Under the pieces are notes generated by a model. It saw only the letters and a program-made list of their open reading frames with translations, did no database searches and was not told the origin of the DNA. This document shows positions 5,251 to 12,473 of a stretch of DNA of 12,927 bases, piece by piece. Position 1 is the stretch's first letter. Every line of letters starts with the position of its first letter. The translations under genes and the position numbers were made by a program. The DNA comes from JAULZV01 sp964401885 (lineage in GTDB: Bacteria; Patescibacteriota; Minisyncoccia; Phycocordibacterales; JAACPR01). The stretch lies in NCBI GenBank assembly GCA_964401885.1, contig CAYOAC010000018.1:1-12927 (forward strand). Reading direction: 5' to 3'.

Positions 5251-6012
5251 ATGAAATATATACCAGCCAAAAAATCTCTTGGGCAAAACTTTCTAAAATC
5301 TCAGAAAGCGTTGTTGGCTATGGTTGGGGCTGGGGAAGTTGTTGAAGGAGATACCGTTGTTGAAATCGGCCCCGGCAAAGGTGCTCTAACAAAATATCTT
5401 TTAGAAAAAGGCGCAGTTGTTATTGCTTTTGAAAAAGATCATCGGCTTATTGAATTATTGAATGAAAAATTTCAAGAATTTATTTTAAATAAAAAATTTT
5501 TATTGTATGAAAAAGATATATTGGAAGTTGATATTGAGGAATATGTAAAAAGAGAATATAAACTCATTGCTAATATTCCATACTATATTACTGGTGAAAT
5601 AACTCGAACATTTTTATCTGGAAAATGTAAACCAAGTATTATGGTTTTGCTTGTTCAAAAAGAAGTCGCTGATCGGATAGTTGATAAAAAAGAAACAATA
5701 TTATCTCTAAGTATAAAAGTTTTTGGCACACCCAAAAAGGTGATGATCGTTCAAAAAGAATATTTTAGTCCATCACCTAAAGTTGATTCGGCTATTATAA
5801 AAATTTCAAATATAAATAAACCTTTTAAGACAAAAGAAGAGGAAATAAGATTTTTTACTTTAATAAAAAAAGCTTTTGGTCAAAAAAGAAAAAAAATAAA
5901 TACAACCCTTAAAGAATTTAAAGATCAGATAAAAGATTGGGAAATTATAAAAGATAAAAGACCGGAGGAATTGGGGGTTGAAGAATGGAAAAATATTTCT
6001 ATTAAAGATTAG
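5251..6012 (+). CDS. rsmA: 16S rRNA (adenine(1518)-N6/adenine(1519)-N6)-dimethyltransferase RsmA/KsgA
   Basis: RsmA uses S-adenosylmethionine to dimethylate two adjacent adenines in the helix 45 loop of 16S rRNA late in small-subunit assembly. At 253 residues it is near family length. It begins with the diagnostic KKSLGQNFL (7-15). SAM motif I is VEIGPGKGALT (37-47), the acidic ribose-binding position is in FEKD (60-63), the KDIL motif is at 88-91, catalytic motif IV is NIPYY (108-112), and the FSPSPKVDSA loop is at 172-181. All key residues are intact. The ATG gives the canonical N-terminus with seven bases between it and an extended -10. The last four bases overlap the convergent minus-strand gene: TAG 6010-6012 and that gene's TAA share two bases. 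Confidence 0.96.
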   Translation: MKYIPAKKSLGQNFLKSQKALLAMVGAGEVVEGDTVVEIGPGKGALTKYLLEKGAVVIAFEKDHRLIELLNEKFQEFILNKKFLLYEKDILEVDIEEYVKREYKLIANIPYYITGEITRTFLSGKCKPSIMVLLVQKEVADRIVDKKETILSLSIKVFGTPKKVMIVQKEYFSPSPKVDSAIIKISNINKPFKTKEEEIRFFTLIKKAFGQKRKKINTTLKEFKDQIKDWEIIKDKRPEELGVEEWKNISIKD

Positions 6013-6428
6013 AATGAACTTGGCATTCCACTTGTGCCAATATTTCTTATAACTGGCATACTTTCTACAGACTCACATTCCGCTTCAACTTGTACACATG
6101 CACCAGGAATTAAATTCCCGATTACATTATACCCACTTGAATATTCATTGCCGTTGTCATAGCTTCTAGATACGATTGGAACAAAAATCGCTTCACCATC
6201 TAATATCGACATATTCATTGGGCTAATTGAGTCAAAATCAAGAACAACACCATTACAACATATGTCACTCACTCCATTTGTAGTTCCTCCAATTAATGTT
6301 GCCATAATACTTGTTATTGCATGTACTGTTCGCGTATTTGAAAATAAATATTGAGCCGTGAACATGGAAAGACCAAAAAGATATAGAAAGCAAAGAGTTA
6401 TAAAATTAAGTTCTTTTAAGGTTTTCAT
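6009..6428 (-). CDS. Small exported or membrane-anchored cysteine-containing protein, unknown function
   Basis: The 139-residue protein has an N-terminal hydrophobic segment (about 9-30) followed by TRTVHA, a plausible signal peptide or anchor. The exported part is short and glycine/serine-rich, with a CC pair (57-58) in DICCNGVVLDF and further cysteines at 111 and 118 (PGACVQVEAEC), suggesting one or two disulfides. It loosely resembles small secreted CPR proteins with a GG...C.C...PG.C layout, but this is a recollection of pattern, not a family match. It starts four bases after the peptidoglycan-binding gene ends, so the two probably share a transcript, and its stop overlaps the rsmA stop. 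No enzyme motif is visible. Confidence 0.75.
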   Translation of the reverse strand: MKTLKELNFITLCFLYLFGLSMFTAQYLFSNTRTVHAITSIMATLIGGTTNGVSDICCNGVVLDFDSISPMNMSILDGEAIFVPIVSRSYDNGNEYSSGYNVIGNLIPGACVQVEAECESVESMPVIRNIGTSGMPSSF

Positions 6429-6432
6429 GTTT

Positions 6433-7164
6433 TTATTTTAATATAAAGTTTATGGTTTTAAAATTACTTTGTGTACTATTTTCACTTGCTATTACTGATA
6501 CTGCAACAGGAATTTGTGGGAATTGTTCTAATACTTTTGCTTTAACTTTTTTACTAAGATTACTATATTTTTCATCATATACAGTTTGAATAGAAGAGAT
6601 ATATTTAAACTGTATTTTTGTACCATTCTCTGTACTCTCTAGATCTTTATATGCTGTTTTAGATTCGAATCCAAAGATGACAGAATTATTTTTTGGAGAA
6701 AAATTAGAACCAATAATCGTGATCGTATCTCCATCTTTTATCTCTTCTGGTGTGACTGATGTTATGATCGCCGTTGTTTCAACAGTATTTTTATTAATAT
6801 CATTTTTCGTTGTATTTGAATTTGTATCATCAGCTACTTGATGTGAATTGAGAAATTCTATTGTTTTAAGCCCAACAAAACCATTCCCTATATTTAAACC
6901 AACTGGTTTTAAAATCATTTCAGAAAAAATATTCTGTAATTTAATAATTGATTGTTGTGTTTTTAAACCAAAGAAGTAGGTTTCTTTCCCAGGTGAACCT
7001 GTTCCTGTGGTACTTAATTGGGTTTCTGTATTTGTATTTAAAAATTTCTGTAATTGTAAAACATCTTCTCCTTCATCTCCTAATCTTAATGTTCTTGTAA
7101 AAGTATAAGCATTAAGAGAAAGAGGCATTGCGATTAATAAAAAAATATACACAGCTTTTTTCAT
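6433..7164 (-). CDS. Exported protein with peptidoglycan-binding and IPT/TIG domains
   Basis: This 243-residue protein begins with a signal peptide (MKKAVYIFLLIAMPLSLNA, cleavage after about 19). Residues 24-105 resemble a PG_binding_1 domain: LRLGDEGEDVLQLQKFLN, then GLKTQQSIIKLQ; an additional VGLKTIEFLN follows. A linker rich in N, T and D (about 110-130) leads to a beta domain starting ITSVTPEEIKDGDTITIIGSNFSP (134-157), the hallmark of an IPT/TIG immunoglobulin-like fold. It is probably fixed to the wall by its first domain and displays the second. It heads a two-gene minus-strand operon and diverges from the secretion cluster, with only 42 bases between the two start codons, which fits co-regulation of surface components. 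Confidence 0.85.
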   Translation of the reverse strand: MKKAVYIFLLIAMPLSLNAYTFTRTLRLGDEGEDVLQLQKFLNTNTETQLSTTGTGSPGKETYFFGLKTQQSIIKLQNIFSEMILKPVGLNIGNGFVGLKTIEFLNSHQVADDTNSNTTKNDINKNTVETTAIITSVTPEEIKDGDTITIIGSNFSPKNNSVIFGFESKTAYKDLESTENGTKIQFKYISSIQTVYDEKYSNLSKKVKAKVLEQFPQIPVAVSVIASENSTQSNFKTINFILK

Positions 7165-7170
7165 AAAAAT

Positions 7171-7179
7171 ATTGTAACA
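7171..7179 (-). promoter_or_regulatory. Extended -10 of the peptidoglycan-binding/IPT gene
   Basis: On the minus strand TG-T-TACAAT (7179-7171) ends six bases before ATG 7164, predicting a leaderless mRNA. Confidence 0.5.
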
Positions 7180-7188
7180 TAATTTTTA

Positions 7189-7197
7189 TGATATAAT
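7189..7197 (+). promoter_or_regulatory. Extended -10 of the secretion cluster's first gene
   Basis: TG-A-TATAAT is a perfect extended -10 ending nine bases before ATG 7207, predicting a leader of about three bases or none. Its -35 position overlaps the -10 of the divergent promoter at 7171-7179. Confidence 0.6.
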
Positions 7198-7206
7198 TTT
7201 CTCATC

Positions 7207-8169
7207 ATGGAACTTCCAAGCAATAAAGTTGGTCTCGTATTAATTGTTGTAGTACTTTTTGTTTCCGGAACTATTATTTTTTCAAAAACTGATTTTAATT
7301 TTAAAAAACCTTTAGTCGATTTAAATAATGTTGAACTTGCAATTGGTCGTAATACTGATCCTAATTTTAAGTCTGGTGATGCTGACACAGATGGTTTAAC
7401 AGATTGGTTGGAAGAATTCTATAGAACAGATCCCCAAAATTCAGATACTGATAGTGATGGGACTAAGGACGGTGAAGAAGTTTCTCTAGATAGAGATCCT
7501 ACAATTGCAGGTCCTAATGATCCCCTGATAACCAGGAAAGATCTGCTAAACACCGAGGTTAATATGACCAATTTTGCTTCGGGTACTGTAACTGATAAAT
7601 TATCAGTAGAATTATTTTCACAATATTTACTTTTAAAAAAACAAGGCGCATTAAAACCTGAAGATGAAGCTAAAATGGTTGATGATATATCTAAAAAAGC
7701 TTTAGAAACAGCTTCTATTAAGGATGTTTATTTTATTAAAGATCTAACCATTGTTGAATCTTCAAAAGATTCTTTAAAAACATATGGGGAGAGAGTTTCT
7801 CAAGTAGCCTTGGAATCTTTGATTATAATGGATTCGTATCGTAATTTAGCGGATTTGAATTATGTTGCAAAAATAGCTGAAGAATATAAAACTTATTCAT
7901 CAAACATGAAAGATATTGTTGTGCCAACTGTCGCACAAGATATACATTTGCAACTTATAAATTATCTTTATAATACTGGTGTATTACTTGATTCTATGTC
8001 AAAAACTGATTCAGACCCCATGACTGCTCTTGTGGTAATGAGCCAATTTCAAACAATCGAAACTAGTGAAGAAACTATGTATACATCTTTAGGACAATAT
8101 TTTAAAAACAATGGTATAATTTTTGATACAGAAAGTGTGATTAATTTTTGGAAAAAATTTGAGAATTAA
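7207..8169 (+). CDS. Membrane-anchored protein with thrombospondin type 3-like calcium-binding repeats
   Basis: The 320-residue protein has one N-terminal transmembrane segment (about 7-26, KVGLVLIVVVLFVSGTIIF) with few charges before it, placing the rest outside the membrane. Two DxDxDGxxD repeats follow: DADTDGLTDWLEE (58-70) and SDTDSDGTKDGEE (79-91), the thrombospondin type 3/EF-hand-like loops that bind calcium. The remaining 220 residues are mostly predicted helix with no motif I recognise. Such short anchored repeats are common in CPR surface-protein and pilus loci. It opens the plus-strand secretion cluster and the next gene starts three bases after its stop, so the two are probably translated from one mRNA. 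Confidence 0.8.
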   Translation: MELPSNKVGLVLIVVVLFVSGTIIFSKTDFNFKKPLVDLNNVELAIGRNTDPNFKSGDADTDGLTDWLEEFYRTDPQNSDTDSDGTKDGEEVSLDRDPTIAGPNDPLITRKDLLNTEVNMTNFASGTVTDKLSVELFSQYLLLKKQGALKPEDEAKMVDDISKKALETASIKDVYFIKDLTIVESSKDSLKTYGERVSQVALESLIIMDSYRNLADLNYVAKIAEEYKTYSSNMKDIVVPTVAQDIHLQLINYLYNTGVLLDSMSKTDSDPMTALVVMSQFQTIETSEETMYTSLGQYFKNNGIIFDTESVINFWKKFEN

Positions 8170-8172
8170 ATT

Positions 8173-9180
8173 ATGAACATTAAAACAATAAAAAAAATAA
8201 TATTCTTAGCGTTATTGATCTCTGTTTCTATCTCACCAAATTTTATTTTTGCTCAGACATATGAAAATATACCCAGAGCTCTCCCTGTATACGAAGAAGA
8301 TTCAAATTCTCAAGCTAACCCAAATAATAGAAGTTCAAAGGGTAGTTCTTTTAGCTTAAAGGGTGCATCCAGCTCATTTGGAAGTTGTGCCGGGAGTGGT
8401 GCAATAGCTAATGTCGTTAAAAATAAAATTCAATCAATGATTGGTAGTATAGGTGATACTCGTGTTCCTACTGGTAACTCAGTAATGGAAGGTAAGGATA
8501 CTGGGACAGTCGTAGGTGTTAGTTGGGATCAATTGGGGTGGTGTATGGTCAATTCAATGATTGAAGCTATAAGTGCTGCAACAGTTAACTGGATTAATAG
8601 TGGTTTTCAAGGTAATCCGGTTTTTGTTGATAATCCTGAACAATTTTTCTCTGATGTTGCAGACAGACAGGCTGGTTTATTTCTGAACGAATTGAGTTCG
8701 GGATTTCTATGTTCCCCAATTCAAGATATTGTAAGAATTAATCTAGCAAATAGTTACAATAGTAGTATTTCTCCATATGGTAATCAGGCTCAGTGTTCTT
8801 TTACAAGTATATCTGGAAATTTAGAACAATTTATGTCTGGAGAAAGTTTTGGTTGGGATGATTGGATGTCTTATACACAAGATTCAAATAATAATCCTTT
8901 TGGGGCAACTATCAATGGTCAAATAGAATTGGATCAAAGAATTGCAAATTCTCTAGGTATGCAATCAACATTATTACAATGGGGTGGAGGTTTCTTGTCT
9001 TCAACTGATCCTGAAACTGGGAAGATAACAAGCCCTGGGTCAGTAATAGAAAAACAAGTTAATGAAAGATTGTTTAGTGGACAAAGGAGATTGGAGGTTG
9101 CTGATGAATTTGATGAAGTTATCAATGCTCTTGTTGATCAACTTATCAAAGTAGCGATTAGTGAAATGACTCAAAGATAA
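8173..9180 (+). CDS. Exported four-cysteine protein of the type IV secretion-like cluster, function unknown
   Basis: The 335-residue protein starts with a clear signal peptide (KTIKKIIFLALLISVSISPNF, cleavage after FA at about 27). A serine/glycine-rich linker precedes the folded part. Four cysteines (SFGSCAG, GWCMVNS, GFLCSPI, AQCSFTS) suggest two disulfides in the extracytoplasmic space. Conserved-looking segments are FLCSPIQDIVRINLA and MSGESFGWDDWMSYTQDSNNNPFG. I cannot assign it to a named VirB/Tra family. Its place between the anchored calcium-repeat protein and the VirB6-like gene suggests an outside-facing subunit of the apparatus. It follows the previous gene by three bases without a Shine-Dalgarno, consistent with translational coupling. 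Confidence 0.75.
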   Translation: MNIKTIKKIIFLALLISVSISPNFIFAQTYENIPRALPVYEEDSNSQANPNNRSSKGSSFSLKGASSSFGSCAGSGAIANVVKNKIQSMIGSIGDTRVPTGNSVMEGKDTGTVVGVSWDQLGWCMVNSMIEAISAATVNWINSGFQGNPVFVDNPEQFFSDVADRQAGLFLNELSSGFLCSPIQDIVRINLANSYNSSISPYGNQAQCSFTSISGNLEQFMSGESFGWDDWMSYTQDSNNNPFGATINGQIELDQRIANSLGMQSTLLQWGGGFLSSTDPETGKITSPGSVIEKQVNERLFSGQRRLEVADEFDEVINALVDQLIKVAISEMTQR

Positions 9181-9245
9181 AATACTTTTTAATAAAGTAA
9201 TGCACAGTTTTTTATACTTATTTTTGCTTACTATTTCGTTTTCTC

Positions 9246-9254
9246 TGTTATAAT
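9246..9254 (+). promoter_or_regulatory. Extended -10 of the VirB6-like gene, leaderless start
   Basis: TG-T-TATAAT is a perfect extended -10 ending seven bases before ATG 9262. TTGCTT at 9224-9229 is a possible -35 with a long 19-base spacer. The 81-base gap holds nothing else. Confidence 0.6.
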
Positions 9255-9261
9255 TTAAATA

Positions 9262-11328
9262 ATGAAAAAGAGTTTTTTAAAGAACTTTATAGTATTAGGG
9301 TTATTTTCTATTTTTTTGTTGATGAATATAAATTTTGCGAATGCACAAACTGCATCTTCTTCTCCTAATTTTTTTCAAAGATTTATTAATGGTGCTACAA
9401 CTTTTGCTACTAGTCCTAGTAGTTTGACGGGTATTGGCGCTGCTACAAATTTTTATACTGGTTTTAATAGCAATCAAAGTATAGTGGAAGTTGGAATGGA
9501 AGCCGCCAAAAATAAGGGAGCAGAATTTGTCGATGATACATTCGGAAGGGTTTTGCAAGCGATAATTAAAACCGGAGCAGTTTTTGCGTTGAAAATAATT
9601 CAATTTTTGATGTTCTTGTCAGGTAAGATTTTTGATTTAATTATAAAAGTAACAATAGAAGAGCATTCTTTATTTGATAGTTTTAAAGAATCACTTACTG
9701 CTGCCTGGAAAATCCTAAGAGATATTGCCAATATTTTTATTGTTTTTTCTTTACTATATCTTGGTATAAAAACTATTTTGAATGGAAATGGGTTCGCAGA
9801 AAAAAAAGTCTTGCTGAATGTTTTACTCGCCGCTGTTCTTATAAATTTTAGTTTGGTTATAACACAGACCGTTTTTGAAGTTTCAAATCTTGTGGGAGAT
9901 CAAATTGCAAACCAGATAACTTTTACAGGTAAAAATTCTGGTTACGGAGGTGTTGACGGTATATCCTCTGGTCTTATGGGTATGATTAAGCCAGATAATA
10001 TAATGAATATGATGTGGAATAATAAGGGCACATTAAATAAATGGGAAGAAATGTGGAATATTGTTCAAACTGCTATTTTTACGGGGGTAACACTATTGTT
10101 TATGATTGTGATTTTCTTTACGGCATCAATAATGTTAATGTATCGTTTCATATTGTTCATAGTTTTAATGATTACTTCTCCATTTGGTCTTATTTCAAAA
10201 TTGGTTCCTTGGTTTGATAAGATTGGTGTTTGGTGGTGGAAAACATTAAAAACACAGGCGATTGTGTTACCAGCTTTCTTCTTAACTTTATATATATCTA
10301 TTCTTTTTGTTTCACCATTAACTAGTACATTAAGTAAAAATAGTGGAGGTCTCGCAGCGGCTCAAAGTGCCGGAGCTACTATAGTTGCAACTTCTATGGG
10401 CGGAGCCGTAGAATTTTTCTTTAGTTTCTTTTTGATAATTGGATTCTTATTATTACCACTTCTTGTGCCAGGTAAAGTTGGTGCTGCAGGATCTTCAATG
10501 ATGACCAACGCCGCTAATTGGACACAAAATAAGATAAGAAATCTTCCTAAGAGTAGTCTGCAATTCGCTGGGGGTGCCGTTGCTGGTGGTATGGCTCGAG
10601 CAGGAAGACAAGTTGGAGGTAGATTAATTGGCGGAGGTCTTTCAGACCGTGAAGATTTAAAAAGGGTTGCTCAAGGTACCGGAATCAAGGCTTCTCTCGC
10701 GAGACAGACATTAAAAGCTGCCGGGGGTTTGAGAGATTCTACTTATGATATTAGAAACACAAAAGCTGGGGCCAATCTTGGATTTGGAAAAGGTATCACA
10801 AATTGGTCAGATGCCGTTAGTGCAAAGAAGAAGAAAATAGAAGATAGAAAGGCAAAAGAAGGTAAGGCGTTAGGATTTGATGATATGGCCAAGACACCAG
10901 CGGGTAGAGCAGCAATTTCAGCAGCTGAGCAAGGAAGAGATATACAAGCTATAAATGCTAGAAGAACACAATCAACATTAAGACAGGCGGAAATTGCTTA
11001 TGCAAACGCTACTGCTGGTGGTGGTATGGCTACAATTGCTCAAGTACAAGCACTTAACGCTGCAAGGACAGCACATGAAATAGAAAAAGATAAATTAGAG
11101 AAAGAAGAGATAAAAGTTGGAAAAGCAAAAATGAAGGGGGATGTTGAGTATTTGAAACTTATAAAAGCCAGACAAAAGAGATGGTATGGAACTGCAAAAT
11201 ACTCCTTAGCTCAACAAGAGGCTATTAAGAAAATTGAAAAAGAATTAGAAAAGAAATATAAGGAAGCTGGGAAAAAATCTGGCACAAGAAATCCGACACT
11301 CCCTCCAAACCCGCCGCCGATAACATAA
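9262..11328 (+). CDS. VirB6/TrbL-like polytopic type IV secretion protein
   Basis: A signal peptide (MKKSFLKNFIVLGLFSIFLLMNINFANA, in two short halves around residue 14) is followed by about seven hydrophobic segments near residues 99-128, 151-172, 183-204, 267-290, 293-312, 332-352 and 383-403. The core AAWKILRDIANIFIVFSLLYLGI and the tryptophan-rich GVWWWKTLKTQAIV fit the TrbL/VirB6 superfamily, the inner-membrane channel component of type IV secretion systems. Residues 404-688 form a long cytoplasmic-type tail, first glycine/alanine-rich, then highly charged with coiled-coil-like lysine/glutamate stretches, ending in a proline-rich RNPTLPPNPPPIT. The tail is much longer than in typical VirB6. 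The family call rests on topology and context; direct sequence similarity is modest. Confidence 0.8.
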   Translation: MKKSFLKNFIVLGLFSIFLLMNINFANAQTASSSPNFFQRFINGATTFATSPSSLTGIGAATNFYTGFNSNQSIVEVGMEAAKNKGAEFVDDTFGRVLQAIIKTGAVFALKIIQFLMFLSGKIFDLIIKVTIEEHSLFDSFKESLTAAWKILRDIANIFIVFSLLYLGIKTILNGNGFAEKKVLLNVLLAAVLINFSLVITQTVFEVSNLVGDQIANQITFTGKNSGYGGVDGISSGLMGMIKPDNIMNMMWNNKGTLNKWEEMWNIVQTAIFTGVTLLFMIVIFFTASIMLMYRFILFIVLMITSPFGLISKLVPWFDKIGVWWWKTLKTQAIVLPAFFLTLYISILFVSPLTSTLSKNSGGLAAAQSAGATIVATSMGGAVEFFFSFFLIIGFLLLPLLVPGKVGAAGSSMMTNAANWTQNKIRNLPKSSLQFAGGAVAGGMARAGRQVGGRLIGGGLSDREDLKRVAQGTGIKASLARQTLKAAGGLRDSTYDIRNTKAGANLGFGKGITNWSDAVSAKKKKIEDRKAKEGKALGFDDMAKTPAGRAAISAAEQGRDIQAINARRTQSTLRQAEIAYANATAGGGMATIAQVQALNAARTAHEIEKDKLEKEEIKVGKAKMKGDVEYLKLIKARQKRWYGTAKYSLAQQEAIKKIEKELEKKYKEAGKKSGTRNPTLPPNPPPIT

Positions 11329-11353
11329 ATTATCAATCAATAACTAAAACAAT

Positions 11354-12037
11354 ATGCAAAACGATAAAACACTAGAACAAATGACAAGAGAATACGAGGC
11401 AAACATGCCCCCTGAGATAATGTCTATTATTAAGGCTTTTGATTGGAGAAGAGAAATGAGAGCGATAGTAAATCAAAATCAATTGATGATTGATATTGGT
11501 GCTGATATCGAACAAAGTATTTATCTTATGATAATAGGTGCTGTAAAATTAGAAGAATTTTACGAAAGATTAATGGATGTTCACGAACTTCCAGAAGATA
11601 AAGCTAGAAAAATTATTCAAGAAATTGAAGTGCAAATTTTTAATCCATTACATAAAAAGTTGATGGAATTAGGAGATGATGAAGACATAGAAACGGCTTC
11701 TGACCCAACTGTTTCTAGAGATTCTATACTCAACGAAATAGAAAAAGAACCGGAACCTGTTGTTGTAAAATCAAAATTTAATTTTGTTCCCAATCCAGCA
11801 CAATCAAACACAACAGATTCAACAGGTAATGATGGTATCGTAAAACCTTTTACTGTTGCTCCTACTAAAGAAGAATTAGATTTAAAAACAAAAATGCCTG
11901 ATAGCAAGACTGTTGAAGGAATACAGAATGATCCTGTCGAGATAGGTCTTAAAAATTCAACAGTTACTCAAACTAGAGCTCCTATCGCACCAACAAGAGC
12001 TTATTCATCTGACCCATATCGTGAATCAATAGGATAA
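11354..12037 (+). CDS. Unknown soluble protein of the secretion cluster
   Basis: The 227-residue protein has no signal peptide or membrane segment. Residues 1-105 look like an all-helical domain (IMSIIKAFDWRREMRAIVNQNQLMI, then LEEFYERLMDVHELPEDKARKIIQEIE). The rest is acidic and then rich in proline, threonine and serine, and probably disordered, ending RAYSSDPYRESIG. No known family is recognised. It lies 25 bases after the VirB6-like gene and one base before the PrgI gene, so it is part of the operon and probably a cytoplasmic accessory factor, perhaps contacting the charged tail of the VirB6-like protein; that contact is speculation. Confidence 0.75.
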   Translation: MQNDKTLEQMTREYEANMPPEIMSIIKAFDWRREMRAIVNQNQLMIDIGADIEQSIYLMIIGAVKLEEFYERLMDVHELPEDKARKIIQEIEVQIFNPLHKKLMELGDDEDIETASDPTVSRDSILNEIEKEPEPVVVKSKFNFVPNPAQSNTTDSTGNDGIVKPFTVAPTKEELDLKTKMPDSKTVEGIQNDPVEIGLKNSTVTQTRAPIAPTRAYSSDPYRESIG

Positions 12038-12038
12038 T

Positions 12039-12446
12039 ATGCAATACCAAGTCCCTCAATTTATTGAAATAGAAGACAAAATTTTTGGGCCTCTTACCTT
12101 TAAACAATTTCTTTATGTCGGTGGAGGTGCTGCTATTGGTTTTATGATGTGGATGATGCTACCAAAAATATTTGCAATTATATTTGGTGCCCCCATTGTT
12201 GGTTTTTTTATGGCGGCAGCTTTTTATAAAGTAAATGGTAGACCTTTTCTATTATTTGTTGAAGGATATATACGATATGCTTTGTCTGCAAAATTATATA
12301 TTTGGAAGAGAACAGAAAAGAAGATAGAAAAAGAAAAAGAAGAAGACAATATACCTAATCAAGTTGCTCTTCCAAAACTTTCTCAAAGTAAATTAAGAGA
12401 AATTTCTTGGGGGTTAGATGTTAAAGATCGTTTTGATGGGAAATAG
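12039..12446 (+). CDS. PrgI family protein (VirB3-like)
   Basis: The 135-residue membrane protein has the PrgI pattern: an N-terminal QVPQFIEIEDKIFGPLTFKQFLYV, two adjacent transmembrane segments (about 24-41 and 43-63), then FYKVNGRPFLLFVEGYIRYALSAKLYIWKR and a charged C-terminal region. PrgI proteins are the VirB3-like partners of the VirB4 ATPase in Gram-positive and CPR type IV systems, and the following gene is indeed VirB4/TraC-like. The start lies one base after the preceding stop, with a weak AGGA a few bases before the ATG, so translation is probably coupled. Confidence 0.9.
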   Translation: MQYQVPQFIEIEDKIFGPLTFKQFLYVGGGAAIGFMMWMMLPKIFAIIFGAPIVGFFMAAAFYKVNGRPFLLFVEGYIRYALSAKLYIWKRTEKKIEKEKEEDNIPNQVALPKLSQSKLREISWGLDVKDRFDGK

Positions 12447-12456
12447 TTTGGTATCA

Positions 12457-12465
12457 TGTTATAAT
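12457..12465 (+). promoter_or_regulatory. Extended -10 of the VirB4/TraC-like gene
   Basis: TG-T-TATAAT is a perfect extended -10 in the 27-base gap after the PrgI gene, ending eight bases before ATG 12474. It gives the ATPase gene its own leaderless transcript inside the operon. Confidence 0.6.
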
Positions 12466-12473
12466 TTTTTCAA

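Noticed and set aside
6827..6833. Second CUGAUGA on the minus strand
   Set aside because: There is no stem II and no correctly placed GAAA or stem III; it lies inside the coding sequence of the peptidoglycan-binding protein.
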